DNA from: Staphylococcus sp. IVB6181
GTDB taxonomy: Bacteria; Bacillota; Bacilli; Staphylococcales; Staphylococcaceae
NCBI RefSeq assembly: GCF_025561445.1
Contig: NZ_CP095096.1
Location: 2,676,001-2,740,000 of the forward strand
Direction of reading: 5' to 3'
DNA length: 64,000 nt
In this document: positions 20,173 to 29,754 of the stretch, piece after piece
Position numbering within the stretch: position 1 is the stretch's first letter
How the letters are laid out: each line of letters begins with the position of its first letter
Notes under the pieces: model-generated
Seen by the model: the letters and a program-made list of their open reading frames with translations, nothing else
What the model was told of the DNA's origin: nothing
Database searches by the model: none
Translations under genes and position numbers: made by a program

Positions 20173-20217
20173 TCACGCACTTATATGTTGGTACATGTTC
20201 GCTGTTAACGGTCGATC

Positions 20218-20973
20218 TTATTTTTGAACAAAACCAGAATCATGCAGCTCGTCTAACATATCTGTACGTTGTTTCATTTCTAAGAAATTCGCAACTTGCT
20301 GAGACCAAGTTTCTGTACGTTTGCCGTCTGTACGTTTTGAGTAATAATCGCTAACGACTTGGTCATATTCTTTTAATGCATCTACTTTTGATGATTTATC
20401 TTGATTGTATTGATTTTCATGGAACACTGCTTCAAATGGCAAACGCGGTTTAGGAGAACCTTGTTCATTATCTGCAGGTACACCGACTGCCATACCGAAT
20501 AATGGGAAAGTATATTTAGGCAAGTTCAATAATTCTTTCACACGTGCAACGTTATTGCGCAGAGAACCTAAATACACAATACCTAAGTCTAAACTTTCAG
20601 CCACAACTGCCATATTTTGTGCGAGCAATGCAACGTCAATTGTACCTACTAATAAGCCTTCTGCAGACTCGAAAGAACTTTGCATATCGCCTTGAACTTG
20701 TTCATTGATTAAATCATGGCGATGATAATCCATCACAAAGACAAACAAGTAGCCGTTCTCTTCCACATAGGCTTGACCTGATATTTCTCGCAATGCCTTT
20801 TTGATTTTTGGATCAGTCACACCGATAATCGAATATGTTTGCAAGTAACTGGATGTTGAAGCGCTTTGTCCCGCTTGTACAAGCTGCTTCACAGTTGCTT
20901 CGCTTAAAGGTTCTTGTTTAAATCGTCTGACTGAATGGTGTTTTTTCATTAATTGTTCAATTACATCTGACAT
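20218..20973 (-). CDS. nfrA: NADPH-dependent FMN oxidoreductase / nitroreductase (NfrA-like)
   Basis: 251-residue nitroreductase-family flavoprotein. It begins MSDVIEQLMKKHHSVRRFK; RRF at the N-terminus and the glycine-rich VGVPADNEQGSPKPRLP near 165-185 are standard for NfrA/FRP-type enzymes that bind FMN and reduce nitro compounds or disulfides. In S. aureus the orthologue lies next to the cystine symporter and ahpC/F and is induced by oxidative stress; the same neighbourhood is seen here. Confidence 0.88.
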   Translation of the reverse strand: MSDVIEQLMKKHHSVRRFKQEPLSEATVKQLVQAGQSASTSSYLQTYSIIGVTDPKIKKALREISGQAYVEENGYLFVFVMDYHRHDLINEQVQGDMQSSFESAEGLLVGTIDVALLAQNMAVVAESLDLGIVYLGSLRNNVARVKELLNLPKYTFPLFGMAVGVPADNEQGSPKPRLPFEAVFHENQYNQDKSSKVDALKEYDQVVSDYYSKRTDGKRTETWSQQVANFLEMKQRTDMLDELHDSGFVQK

Positions 20974-21120
20974 AGATTTTACGCCCCTATCTTTCCAAAT
21001 GATTTTAACACTCCTATTTTACCCTTTTTTCATGAGGCTTAAAAAGTTAATGCTTTGAAACTTAATCCGAATAAAGTTATCCTAATACTATAAATATTCT
21101 GACTAAAGGGAGAGATAACT

Positions 21121-21897
21121 ATGACACAACATAAAAAAGAGATTGTTAACACATTATTCAAAGCACAAAAAAATCATGAACCCGTCAACTTCATATCAGA
21201 AGAATATGAAGTCAGCGAACCCGTGGCTTATCAAATCCAAGATGAATTAATCGAAGCACTCAAACAAGCCGACAACAGTGAAGTCGCAGGTTATAAAGTA
21301 AGTATGACTAGCGAAGATACGCAAGCTTATGCGAATACCAACGAACCTGCTTACGGTACGATTTTATCGAATAAAGTTGTAAAATCCGGAGACACTGTAC
21401 AGCTTTCTAAATTGTTTGCCCCTTTAATCGAACCTGAATTGGTATTTGTATTAACTGAAGATATCAGCCCAGATGCTTCTGACGAAACAATTTTAAACAG
21501 TGTTAAAGTTGCACCGGGCATCGAAATCCCAGACGCACGTTATAAAGATTGGTTCCCTAACTTTACTTTAGGTGATTTGATCTCCGATAACACAGCTTCA
21601 GGCTTAGTCGCATTAGGCGAAGCAAAAGCGCCTGTTTCATACAATGATTTCGAAAATATCACTTTAAAATTATCAAAAGATAATGAAGAAATTGCGACAG
21701 GTATTTCTTCAGATGTATTAGGCAACCCTATTGAAGCCTTGAAGTGGTTAATCAATAAATTGAATACACAAGGCAAACAGCTTTACAAAGGTCAAATTGT
21801 GTCATCTGGTACGTTTGTACCGCCTGTACCTGCAAAAGCCGGCACTTATAAAGCTGAATACAGCTACCCTGGTTCAATCGAAGTCACATTTGAATAA
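21121..21897 (+). CDS. 2-keto-4-pentenoate hydratase / fumarylacetoacetate hydrolase family protein
   Basis: 258 residues of the FAH/MhpD superfamily. GYKVSMTSEDTQ, the metal-ligand stretch LIEPELVFVL and APGIEIPDARY with a downstream SDN (SDNTAS) match 2-oxopent-4-enoate hydratase/decarboxylase proteins. No aromatic catabolism genes are nearby, so the physiological substrate is unknown. ATG 21121 follows GGGAGAG. Monocistronic. Confidence 0.8.
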   Translation: MTQHKKEIVNTLFKAQKNHEPVNFISEEYEVSEPVAYQIQDELIEALKQADNSEVAGYKVSMTSEDTQAYANTNEPAYGTILSNKVVKSGDTVQLSKLFAPLIEPELVFVLTEDISPDASDETILNSVKVAPGIEIPDARYKDWFPNFTLGDLISDNTASGLVALGEAKAPVSYNDFENITLKLSKDNEEIATGISSDVLGNPIEALKWLINKLNTQGKQLYKGQIVSSGTFVPPVPAKAGTYKAEYSYPGSIEVTFE

Positions 21898-22143
21898 TCC
21901 ATGACAACTTCCATTTACTCGTTTGGAAAGTTGAAAAGGGGTATATGTGTATTGTAGGTTCTCACAATAATTAATAATGTATGGGTTTCATTGAGAAAAT
22001 TTGATTCTAATTGATATTGAGCAATAATTATTAATTTCCTGTAAACTTGTTGGCTTTACATGAGTTTTAAAAGCCGTTAGAATGTCCAATATGCTCGTTT
22101 TCAAAGCATTTTAACAGTCATTGTACGGTAGAAACCGCTTGTA
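21898..22143. other. AT-rich intergenic region upstream of ahpC
   Basis: No gene seen. AT-rich palindromic patches around 22010-22040 (ATATTGAGCAATAATTATTAAT) could bind a Fur-family repressor but match no consensus well. Confidence 0.4.
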
Positions 22144-22172
22144 TTGACTATTTCTGACGATAATGTGATAAT
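22144..22172 (+). promoter_or_regulatory. promoter of ahpC-ahpF
   Basis: TTGACT (22144-22149), 17 bases, GATAAT (22167-22172) with an extended TGT just before the -10 box. Confidence 0.75.
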
Positions 22173-22186
22173 AGTAATCAAGGAGA

Positions 22187-22201
22187 TTAGAATTATTATA
22201 A
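22187..22201 (+). promoter_or_regulatory. PerR box of ahpC-ahpF
   Basis: TTAGAATTATTATAA differs at one position from the PerR consensus TTATAATNATTATAA. It lies just downstream of the promoter, where PerR would block transcription until peroxide relieves it. Confidence 0.8.
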
Positions 22202-22282
22202 ATAAGTAATTAGGATAATTTAGATATCCTGGTTATGTATTCTGATCAAACAAACTTTATAATTTCTAGGAGGATGTATTTT

Positions 22283-22852
22283 ATGTCATTAATTAACAAA
22301 GAAACTTTACCATTCACAGCAGATGCTTATGATCCTAAAAAAGACGAATTCATCGAAGTTTCAGAAGAAACTTTACAAGGTTCATGGAACGTAATCGTAT
22401 TCTATCCAGCTGACTTCTCATTCGTTTGTCCAACTGAATTAGAAGACGTTCAAAACCAATATGATGAATTACAAAAATTAGGCGTAAATGTTTACTCAGT
22501 TTCTACTGATACTCATTTCGTACACAAAGCTTGGCATGATCATTCAGATGCTATCAGCAAATTACAATACACTATGATTGGTGACCCATCACAAACAATC
22601 ACTCGCAACTTTGACGTATTAGACGAAGAAAAAGGCTTAGCTCAACGCGGTACTTTCATCGTTGACCCAGATGGCGTAGTACAAGCTGCAGAAATTAACG
22701 CTGACGGTATCGGCCGTGACGCAAGCGCTTTAGTACACAAAATCAAAGCTGCTCAATACGTTCGTAAACATCCAGGCGAAGTTTGCCCTGCTAAATGGGA
22801 AGAAGGCGGCGAAACTTTACAACCTGGTCTTGACTTAGTAGGTAAAATTTAA
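22283..22852 (+). CDS. ahpC: alkyl hydroperoxide reductase, peroxiredoxin subunit
   Basis: Two-cysteine peroxiredoxin that reduces hydrogen peroxide and organic hydroperoxides. From ATG 22283 (preceded by CTAGGAGGATG) the protein is 189 residues, the standard length; a longer frame to 22235 has no ribosome site. Peroxidatic Cys49 is in FVCPTE and resolving Cys168 in EVCPAKW. AhpF, 16 bases downstream, recycles it. PerR control is indicated by the box upstream. Confidence 0.97.
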   Translation: MSLINKETLPFTADAYDPKKDEFIEVSEETLQGSWNVIVFYPADFSFVCPTELEDVQNQYDELQKLGVNVYSVSTDTHFVHKAWHDHSDAISKLQYTMIGDPSQTITRNFDVLDEEKGLAQRGTFIVDPDGVVQAAEINADGIGRDASALVHKIKAAQYVRKHPGEVCPAKWEEGGETLQPGLDLVGKI

Positions 22853-22868
22853 GGAGGCATTCACATAA

Positions 22869-24392
22869 ATGCTGAATAAAGAGTTAAAATCACAATTATC
22901 CCAACTTCTTGAGTTAATGGAAGGCGACGTGGTTTTAACAGCGAGTTATGATGACAGCGACAAATCTAAAGAGTTGAAAGAACTACTAGATGAAATTGCT
23001 GATATGTCATCGCATATCACTGTTAAAGAGGACACACTTCAACGTACACCAAGTTTTAGTGTGGACCGTCCTGATGCGCACACAGGCGTTGTATTCGCCG
23101 GTGTGCCATTAGGTCATGAATTCAACTCACTCGTACTGGCTTTATTACAAGTCAGCGGACGCCCTCCGAAAGAAGAGCAAAGCGTTATCGATCAAATCAA
23201 AGCGCTTGATCGTCCACTTCATTTCGAGACATTTATCAGCTTGAGCTGTCATAAATGTCCAGATGTGGTACAAGCGTTAAACTTAATGAGTATTTTAAAT
23301 CCGAATATCACTCATACAATGATTGATGGTGCTATATTCAGAGAAGAATCTGAAGATATTATGGCAGTACCTGCTGTATTCTTAAACGGCGAAGAATTCG
23401 GCAATGGCCGCTTAAGCATTTCTGACATTTTAGGTATGTTGGGAAGCAAAGCAGATCCAGCTGAATTCAATGATAAAGAGCCTTTCGATGTTTTAGTTAT
23501 CGGCGGCGGCCCAGCAAGCGGTTCAGCAGCAATTTATGCTGCGCGTAAAGGTTTGCGTACAGGTATTGTAGCTGACCGTATCGGTGGTCAAGTCAATGAA
23601 ACTGCAGGTATCGAAAACTTTATCACTGTTAAAGAAACAACAGGTCCGGAATTTTCAGCTGCCTTAGAACAACATGTCGAAGCGTATGACATTGATGTCA
23701 TGGACGGCATGCGTGCTTCTAATATCGAAAAAACAGATGACGGTATCGTTGTAACATTAGACAACGATGCAAAATTAACTAGTAAAACAGTAGTTATTTC
23801 TACAGGTGCACGTTTCCGCAACCTTAACATTCCAGGTGAAGACGAATTGCGCAACAAAGGTGTTGCGTACTGCCCTCACTGTGACGGACCTTTATTCAAA
23901 GGCAAAGATGTAGCAGTTGTCGGCGGCGGCAACTCTGGTGCGGAAGCAGCGATTGACTTAGCAGGTATCGTCAATCATGTAACACTTGTTGAATATAAAG
24001 ACTTTTTACGTGCAGACGAAATCTTGCAAGAACGTTTACGCGAATTGCCGAACGTTGAGATTTTGAAAAATGCACAGTCTTCAGAGATTCTTGGCGACAG
24101 CCATGTTACAGGACTCAAATATGAAGACAATAAAACTGGCGAAACACATCAAATCGATGTTGAAGGTGTATTCGTTCAAATTGGTTTATTACCAAACACA
24201 GAATGGTTGCAAGGTGCAGTCGAAACGAATAAACAAGGTGAAATCTTGATCGACCGCAACCACGCAACAAGCATGCTGGGTGTGTTCGCGGCAGGCGATG
24301 TTACTGATGAACATTACAAACAAATCATCATCGCAATGGGTGCAGGTGCCAGCGCAGCACTCAGCGCATTTGATTATATTATCCGAAACTAA
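22869..24392 (+). CDS. ahpF: alkyl hydroperoxide reductase subunit F
   Basis: NADH-dependent disulfide reductase that reduces AhpC. 507 residues: N-terminal tandem thioredoxin-fold domain with Cys127-x-x-Cys130 (SCHKC), FAD motif GGGPASGSAA, catalytic CPHC, second nucleotide-binding GGGNSGAEAA and the C-terminal AAGDVTDEHYKQ. ATG 22869 follows AAGGAGGCA. Same operon as ahpC. Confidence 0.97.
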   Translation: MLNKELKSQLSQLLELMEGDVVLTASYDDSDKSKELKELLDEIADMSSHITVKEDTLQRTPSFSVDRPDAHTGVVFAGVPLGHEFNSLVLALLQVSGRPPKEEQSVIDQIKALDRPLHFETFISLSCHKCPDVVQALNLMSILNPNITHTMIDGAIFREESEDIMAVPAVFLNGEEFGNGRLSISDILGMLGSKADPAEFNDKEPFDVLVIGGGPASGSAAIYAARKGLRTGIVADRIGGQVNETAGIENFITVKETTGPEFSAALEQHVEAYDIDVMDGMRASNIEKTDDGIVVTLDNDAKLTSKTVVISTGARFRNLNIPGEDELRNKGVAYCPHCDGPLFKGKDVAVVGGGNSGAEAAIDLAGIVNHVTLVEYKDFLRADEILQERLRELPNVEILKNAQSSEILGDSHVTGLKYEDNKTGETHQIDVEGVFVQIGLLPNTEWLQGAVETNKQGEILIDRNHATSMLGVFAAGDVTDEHYKQIIIAMGAGASAALSAFDYIIRN

Positions 24393-24429
24393 TCTCTCCC
24401 TATCATTTTGATTAGTACGGATACAAATA

Positions 24430-24482
24430 GACAGGCGAAGGTAAATTTCTGCGACAATATTACCTTTGCTTGTCTTTTTTTA
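24430..24482 (+). terminator. terminator of ahpC-ahpF
   Basis: Fifteen-base imperfect stem GACAGGCGAAGGTAA / TTACCTTTGCTTGTC followed by T-rich TTTTTTTATA. Confidence 0.9.
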
Positions 24483-24897
24483 TACATATTCATGATACAA
24501 TTAATGAAGTACACTATTATATAGCTTAATCATCAGCTTGGCGAATTACTCTAACCGCTTAGACACCCTCCTCTTTTGTATCTGCCAAGCCTTCCGTTCC
24601 ACCATCAAATCAAGAACTGTCAAAGGAAATATGCAATGAAAGCCGGCTGTTTCACCAAACTTCAACGGCGTGCTTTAAAATGCCTCTTTTTTTCAGCAAC
24701 CTTTAAATTTCCTCAGCTTGTTTTTGAATTTTAAATTCCAGAACTATCATCAATCATGGCCGAATTCTGTTTATATACCTGCAGTTTATCGTGTTCCATC
24801 TATTTTCTGGTCAAACGTTCATTCCAAAGTAGGATGGCAATACTTGGGCGGTCAGCTATAATCATTATTAATAAAAAAAGAAAGCTAGGTTTTAACT
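24483..24897. other. intergenic region before the PAP2 gene
   Basis: About 415 bases with no convincing gene. A 32-codon frame at 24636-24734 behind AAAGGAAA is possible but unsupported. The sequence is less AT-rich than other gaps here and may be a decayed coding region; its origin is unknown. Confidence 0.35.
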
Positions 24898-25521
24898 ATG
24901 AGTCTCCTATACACTAGACATATCGGTTTAACACTTACCATCTTAATCGCTTTAATGCTGCTCGTTAAGACGGACTTCATACTCTTAATAGACGAACCCA
25001 TATACAGCTTCGTCAGACTCTTGCATCACATACCTTTTATGGATCGTTTCTTATTTGCCTACTCTGACATATTTCAGCCTTGGTATTTAGTAGGTTTTAT
25101 GGCGGTCATTCTTATCCTTCTCTTTTTCAAAAATAAGAAACTGATGCTGACGACAACTGTTTGGGCTGCTGCTACACTGCTGCTGGGTATTGCATTAAAA
25201 TACTTTATTCACAGAGAAAGACCCGTAGAATATATTTCCGGGTTCAGCTTTCCAAGCTTGCACACACTTACGATATTTGTCGCTGCAGCAGTCTTCTTAA
25301 CATTCTGCCGCAAACGCATATGGCATTACATTGCTTATGTCATGATTGCGCTGATGATGATTTCTCGTATTTATGTACACGCCCATTACTTCTCAGATAC
25401 AGTCGGTGCAATTGTCTTCGGTTCTTTAATGCTGCAAGTCGCGCAGCATTTCATCATTAAATACCGTCTGAATGTGCCATTTACTTCGCGCTTAAAATCA
25501 CCTTGGCAACGAGATACTTAA
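24898..25521 (+). CDS. PAP2-family membrane phosphatase
   Basis: 207 residues with six predicted membrane helices. The three acid-phosphatase motifs are present: KYFIHRERP (KxxxxxxRP), FPSLHT (a PSGH variant with Leu for Gly) and SRIYVHAHYFSDTVG (SRxxxxxHxxxD). Likely hydrolyses a lipid phosphate such as undecaprenyl pyrophosphate or phosphatidylglycerophosphate at the membrane; which one is not decidable. Followed at 61 bases by a lipoprotein gene. Confidence 0.85.
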   Translation: MSLLYTRHIGLTLTILIALMLLVKTDFILLIDEPIYSFVRLLHHIPFMDRFLFAYSDIFQPWYLVGFMAVILILLFFKNKKLMLTTTVWAAATLLLGIALKYFIHRERPVEYISGFSFPSLHTLTIFVAAAVFLTFCRKRIWHYIAYVMIALMMISRIYVHAHYFSDTVGAIVFGSLMLQVAQHFIIKYRLNVPFTSRLKSPWQRDT

Positions 25522-25582
25522 CGCAAGTCAACAGATTCGCTATAATAAAGATAATCATGCAGATAATTAAAGGAGAAGAATC

Positions 25583-26206
25583 GTGAATAAATTAAAGCAG
25601 CTACTCATCATCGCTTTCACACTCGTACTTGCAGTTGCATTGACTGCTTGCGGTCAAAAAGATGAAAAACAAGAGCATCACGTTAAGTACGCGCCAAAAA
25701 ATGCAACGCCGATTAATAAAATAGAAATCTTCAAATCCTCTGATAAAGGTAAAGATTTAACTGAGCAAGAGTTAGAAGAAAGCCTGAAACGTTATTTAAA
25801 TGCGAATAATGATATTATCGATAACAAGTATGTCTTACAGCACAAATTAGATCAGCAGTATGACGGTCGTCAAAAAGTCTCTGATGATTTAGATACAGAT
25901 TTGCGTGATTTAGCAAATCTTACTACCAAAAATCAAATGAACTTCGAAGCCTTCTTAAAAGACAACAAAGTCCCTGCAGATCAAAAAGAAGACATTGAAC
26001 GCGTCAATAAGTACTTTAAAGCTGTAAACTATAAAGCAGCACGTGCAGATCAGCAATTAGAAGAGTTGAGCTACAGCCCGCAAAAAACAGTTAATGTCGT
26101 AGATGTACCGACGAACTATGCGGGTGACGTCAACTTGAAGCAACAAAAGAAAATTAAAGCTTACTTGAAAAAACATCATTTAGAAACAAAAGCGATTGAT
26201 AAATAA
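25583..26206 (+). CDS. lipoprotein of unknown function
   Basis: 207 residues. Signal peptide with lipobox LTAC (cysteine near residue 23); the mature part is charged and helical with no recognised enzyme motif. GTG start at 25583 after AAGGAGAAG. Resembles conserved staphylococcal lipoproteins without assigned role. Confidence 0.75.
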   Translation: MNKLKQLLIIAFTLVLAVALTACGQKDEKQEHHVKYAPKNATPINKIEIFKSSDKGKDLTEQELEESLKRYLNANNDIIDNKYVLQHKLDQQYDGRQKVSDDLDTDLRDLANLTTKNQMNFEAFLKDNKVPADQKEDIERVNKYFKAVNYKAARADQQLEELSYSPQKTVNVVDVPTNYAGDVNLKQQKKIKAYLKKHHLETKAIDK

Positions 26207-26210
26207 TATA

Positions 26211-26257
26211 CAAATGGAGTGCAGCATCATTAATGATGTCGCACTCCATTTCTTTAT
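26211..26257. terminator. bidirectional terminator
   Basis: Stem AAATGGAGTGC / GCACTCCATTT between the convergent lipoprotein and AhpD-like genes, with the loop itself containing ATCATTAATGAT. Confidence 0.8.
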
Positions 26258-26263
26258 GCTGAA

Positions 26264-26704
26264 TTATACAATATGCTGGTTACCCATAGAAATGGATAAT
26301 CTATTCCAGAAATTGATTTGATTAATTGTGAAGACTAAATCTGTATATGCTTCTTCTGAATATTCCTTACGTACACGTTCATATAATTCATCTGGTACGC
26401 CGCCTTGCGCAATCTGTGTAATTGCTTCAGTCAATTCTAAAGCAAGTTTTGTTTTTTCTGAATAAAGGTTTGTATCTTCCCATGCGCTAAGCAAGAACAA
26501 CTCCTCTTCGCTGACTCCTACTTTGCGGGCATCGCTTGTATGGATACCTAAACAGTAAGCACAGCCGTTAATTTGAGAAGCACGTACTTTAATCATTTCG
26601 CGCAACTTGCGATCAATATCCGCTTTTTTCAGCTGCTTCTCCATTTCTAACAAAATGTCGATTTTCTCTTTAGCCACTGTTCCATAGTCAATTCTATTAT
26701 CCAT
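26264..26704 (-). CDS. carboxymuconolactone decarboxylase / AhpD-like protein
   Basis: 146 residues. Contains the AhpD-type redox motif CAYCLGIHT (Cys-x-x-Cys-x-x-x-His) in an all-helical fold, suggesting alkylhydroperoxidase or protein-disulfide activity. ATG 26704 follows GGAGGTAATG. Monocistronic, convergent with the lipoprotein. Confidence 0.85.
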   Translation of the reverse strand: MDNRIDYGTVAKEKIDILLEMEKQLKKADIDRKLREMIKVRASQINGCAYCLGIHTSDARKVGVSEEELFLLSAWEDTNLYSEKTKLALELTEAITQIAQGGVPDELYERVRKEYSEEAYTDLVFTINQINFWNRLSISMGNQHIV

Positions 26705-26875
26705 TCAATCATTACCTCCATTACTTTTGATTGCTATATACGGTGCTATTATTCCCTGAATTTCGCTTTTTTATTCTTTTTTACTTTAATCTACAAAAGT
26801 GCGAATTGTTTGAATACTGAAAATTAGTATTTTACGATTAATATGTACAGAATAAAATATAAAGGGGTTGTTAGA

Positions 26876-28042
26876 ATGGGAAAATTGACATCAGAAGAAC
26901 GTGTCCAAATTTTAGCGGATATCGTAGGTATTGAATCCGTAAATGATCATGAATTAGATGTTGCAGAGTATCTGCATGATTTATTGAAAAAACATGATAT
27001 CGACTCAAAAATTATTAAATTAACTGATACACGCGCAAACCTTGTAGCGGAAATCGGCAACGGCAGCCCAGTAATCGGCGTTTCAGGCCATATGGATGTT
27101 GTATCTCCAGGTAATCCAGAAGACTGGCAAACACCGCCGTTTAAACTTACTGAAGATGATGAGGGCCATTTACACGGCCGTGGTGCGGCAGATATGAAAT
27201 CAGGCTTAGCCGCATTAGTCATCAGCTTAATCGAACTGCACGACCAAGGCTTGCCTAAAGAAGGTACAATCCGTCTACTCGCAACTGTAGGTGAAGAAAT
27301 TGAAGGCGACGGCGCGAAAGCCTTCCAAAAAGAAGGTTATATGAAAGATGTAGATGCTTTAATCATCGCAGAACCTTCTCAAGATAAGATTATTTATGCA
27401 CACAAAGGTTCAATGGACATTCGTGTCACTTCAAAAGGTTCATCTGTGCATAGTTCTATGCCGCATTTAGGCTATAATGCATTGAACCCATTAGTCGACT
27501 ATGTTCACCGTATTAATGAAGCACAAGCCGCAATTAAGTCTACGAACGAACAACTTGGCGACCCTATCGTCAATGCGACTATCTTCAACAGCGGTTCGCA
27601 AGTCAACTCTATTCCTGATTACGCTGTGACAGAGTTTAACATTCGTACTATTCCGGAAGCTGATAATGCAGGCTATCAAGACTTGTTCGAACAAGTCGCA
27701 AAAGACGTAAAAATGGCTTATAAAGACAGCGACTTGCATGTGGATACGTATATGTCTCGCCCTTCAGTCTTCACAAACGGTGAAAACAGTGTCATCGACT
27801 TAGCACAAGAACTAGGCAAAAAATATTTAGGCAATGATATTCCTAAAGAAGCTTCTCCAGGCGTGACTGACGCAGCTGACTTAGTAGTCGACAAAGGAGA
27901 AGACTTCCCGTTCATTATGTTTGGCCCTGGACAAACTAGCCAAGCTCACCGTGTCGATGAGTATGTAGAGAAAGATGTCTACTTGAAATTCATTGATTTA
28001 TTCGAAGAATTACTAACACAATCTATCGACAAATTAAAATAA
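26876..28042 (+). CDS. M20 peptidase, ArgE/DapE-type
   Basis: 388 residues from ATG 26876 (after AAAGGGG; the longer frame from 26843 lacks a site). Metal and catalytic motifs of the M20 family are clear: SGHMDVV, GRGAADMKSG, the catalytic GEEIEGDGA pair and the later VTDAADLV. Annotated in staphylococci as acetylornithine deacetylase or succinyl-diaminopimelate desuccinylase; the exact substrate is not certain. Monocistronic. Confidence 0.88.
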   Translation: MGKLTSEERVQILADIVGIESVNDHELDVAEYLHDLLKKHDIDSKIIKLTDTRANLVAEIGNGSPVIGVSGHMDVVSPGNPEDWQTPPFKLTEDDEGHLHGRGAADMKSGLAALVISLIELHDQGLPKEGTIRLLATVGEEIEGDGAKAFQKEGYMKDVDALIIAEPSQDKIIYAHKGSMDIRVTSKGSSVHSSMPHLGYNALNPLVDYVHRINEAQAAIKSTNEQLGDPIVNATIFNSGSQVNSIPDYAVTEFNIRTIPEADNAGYQDLFEQVAKDVKMAYKDSDLHVDTYMSRPSVFTNGENSVIDLAQELGKKYLGNDIPKEASPGVTDAADLVVDKGEDFPFIMFGPGQTSQAHRVDEYVEKDVYLKFIDLFEELLTQSIDKLK

Positions 28043-28065
28043 GCCACATAAAGCGACTTACACCT

Positions 28066-28099
28066 TAAAGCTGCATCTGATTATAGATGCGGCTTTTTT
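28066..28099 (+). terminator. terminator of the M20 peptidase gene
   Basis: Stem AAGCTGCATCT / AGATGCGGCTT followed by six T; it overlaps the stop codon of the convergent phosphatase gene. Confidence 0.9.
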
Positions 28100-28685
28100 A
28101 TATATTATCTGTATCCACTAAAACAGGATCACAATTTTTAACTTTCTTGCTGAACAATTCATCTTCATTAATGACACCTAAATAATATAAACAACAACGA
28201 ATCCAGATGAGATGTGCAACAATTACAACGACTTCGTCTTTATTATCGATTACTTCTTTGAAGAATTCATCAATTCTTGCAAGAACATCTGTATAATTTT
28301 CTCCGCCTGGCGCATGTTGTGTAAAGCTGTTTCTGAAATCACTGAACCTTGGATCTTCAAAATAACGTCGATAATTCGGGGTCTTTTGAAGCATTTCTTG
28401 CGAATAGCCTTCAAACTCGCCTAATGCACGTTCTCTCAATAATGGAGAAAAAGTATGAGGAATTGAGTGGTCAAAACCATTTTCATACGTTTGAACCGTT
28501 CGTATTAAATCAGAAATATAAATGTGGTCAATCGTGATATTTTCAAAATACTTTTTTAAAGCTTGTGCAGATTTAACACCTTTTTTAGTCAGCGTAACAT
28601 CCAATTGTCCGCAAAAATAACGTTTGCCATGTTTGTTATCGTAGTTTGCTGTTGATTCTCCATGCCGTATTAAATAAAGCTTCAT
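28098..28685 (-). CDS. histidine phosphatase family protein
   Basis: 195 residues of the phosphoglycerate-mutase-like superfamily: the phospho-accepting histidine is in LIRHGEST near the N-terminus and the second histidine in VAHLIWIR, where the usual glycine after His is replaced by Leu. Substrate unknown. ATG 28685 follows GGAGTGAAC. Its 3' end meets the terminator of the M20 gene. Confidence 0.82.
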   Translation of the reverse strand: MKLYLIRHGESTANYDNKHGKRYFCGQLDVTLTKKGVKSAQALKKYFENITIDHIYISDLIRTVQTYENGFDHSIPHTFSPLLRERALGEFEGYSQEMLQKTPNYRRYFEDPRFSDFRNSFTQHAPGGENYTDVLARIDEFFKEVIDNKDEVVVIVAHLIWIRCCLYYLGVINEDELFSKKVKNCDPVLVDTDNI

Positions 28686-28897
28686 GGTGTGTTCACTCCT
28701 ATTATCCTCAAATGTTATTTGCCATTATGCTTTATTCAATCAAAATTCAGCTCTACTCTATTACAGGCAAATAGATTTAACGTAATGATAACATGATTTT
28801 ATATAATTTTAGTTGCTTAATCTTTATTTGTTATCTAATTTTAACATTTCTGTTGCATGACTTGCTCACAATTGAATAGCTGTATTATTGTTTGCAT
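28686..28897. other. intergenic region
   Basis: AT-rich, presumably holding the promoter of the histidine phosphatase gene. No other feature seen. Confidence 0.4.
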
Positions 28898-28948
28898 GAA
28901 AAACTCACACCTCTTTTGACTTTTCAAAGCTTCTAAAAGGTGTGAGTA
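28898..28948 (-). terminator. terminator of the peptide/CPBP/ABC operon
   Basis: Ten-base stem ACTCACACCT (28903-28912) / AGGTGTGAGT (28938-28947), followed on the minus strand by TTTTTC. Confidence 0.85.
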
Positions 28949-29001
28949 AATAACCTGCATATCTCAATTATAATGTTGCATCTCTTATCCTCGCTGTCTC
29001 A

Positions 29002-29754
29002 TCAATATTCCGTTTTTTTGAACACACGCAAACTAGCTATATATAAAATAGTACAGTAAACAAGCGTCATGATTAAAATAATCCCGAGTTGGATGAAAAA
29101 TGCTTGTATACTACTCGCATCTGTATAGCTGTTTGGGAAGAGATAGCGTCCTCCTTTGATTAAAGAAGAAATCGAAATTACCATGAACAATAAGATAACC
29201 CCTAATATAGTAAACCCTGTTGATAACCTCATCGATAATAATATCGCAAATATCACCGCGATAAATGAAACACCAATAGTACTTACAATACTTAAAACAT
29301 CTGCATACAAATCCGTTTGAGTTGCTGGTAAAAACACCCCTGAAGCATAATCAAAGTTTTTTATGAATGTGAAATAAAGCAACTCAGATGAAATGAATAA
29401 ACCAATGAAATAAATCATATACATAGAAGCCAATGATATAAGTTTGGCATTCAATAGCTTCGTTCTTCTGATATCTTTATAAAAAATTAATTTGCCACTA
29501 TTTATTTCATCATAAAATGACATTCCGACAAAATAAGTCATCATGATTAATGGAATTGCAAATTGGGATTGCGCCATTAAAATCCCATTATAAAAATCTA
29601 AACCAGATAATCCTTTTGCTTCTCCACCCACTTGCATAAAGTTAGTGGGCAAGAATAAGGTAATTAAATACAGAAACGGATATAATGCAATCGCATAAAA
29701 TATCTTTGCTGATGTGCGGGAAGATAAATTTAAAAAGATACTTTTTGATAACAT
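29002..29754 (-). CDS. ABC transporter permease
   Basis: 250 residues, about six membrane helices, lysine/aspartate-rich cytoplasmic loop (YDEINSGKLIFYKDIRR), in the style of ABC-2 permeases used for peptides, bacteriocins and their immunity. Its ATG directly follows the stop of the ATPase gene (TAAATG), so the two form one transporter. Last gene of a five-cistron unit starting at the small peptide gene; base composition is clearly AT-richer than the surrounding core genes. Confidence 0.8.
   Translation of the reverse strand: MLSKSIFLNLSSRTSAKIFYAIALYPFLYLITLFLPTNFMQVGGEAKGLSGLDFYNGILMAQSQFAIPLIMMTYFVGMSFYDEINSGKLIFYKDIRRTKLLNAKLISLASMYMIYFIGLFISSELLYFTFIKNFDYASGVFLPATQTDLYADVLSIVSTIGVSFIAVIFAILLSMRLSTGFTILGVILLFMVISISSLIKGGRYLFPNSYTDASSIQAFFIQLGIILIMTLVYCTILYIASLRVFKKTEY

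Noticed and set aside
24636..24734. 32-codon frame behind AAAGGAAA in the gap before the PAP2 gene
   Set aside because: No promoter, terminator or recognisable peptide type; the residue mix looks random.
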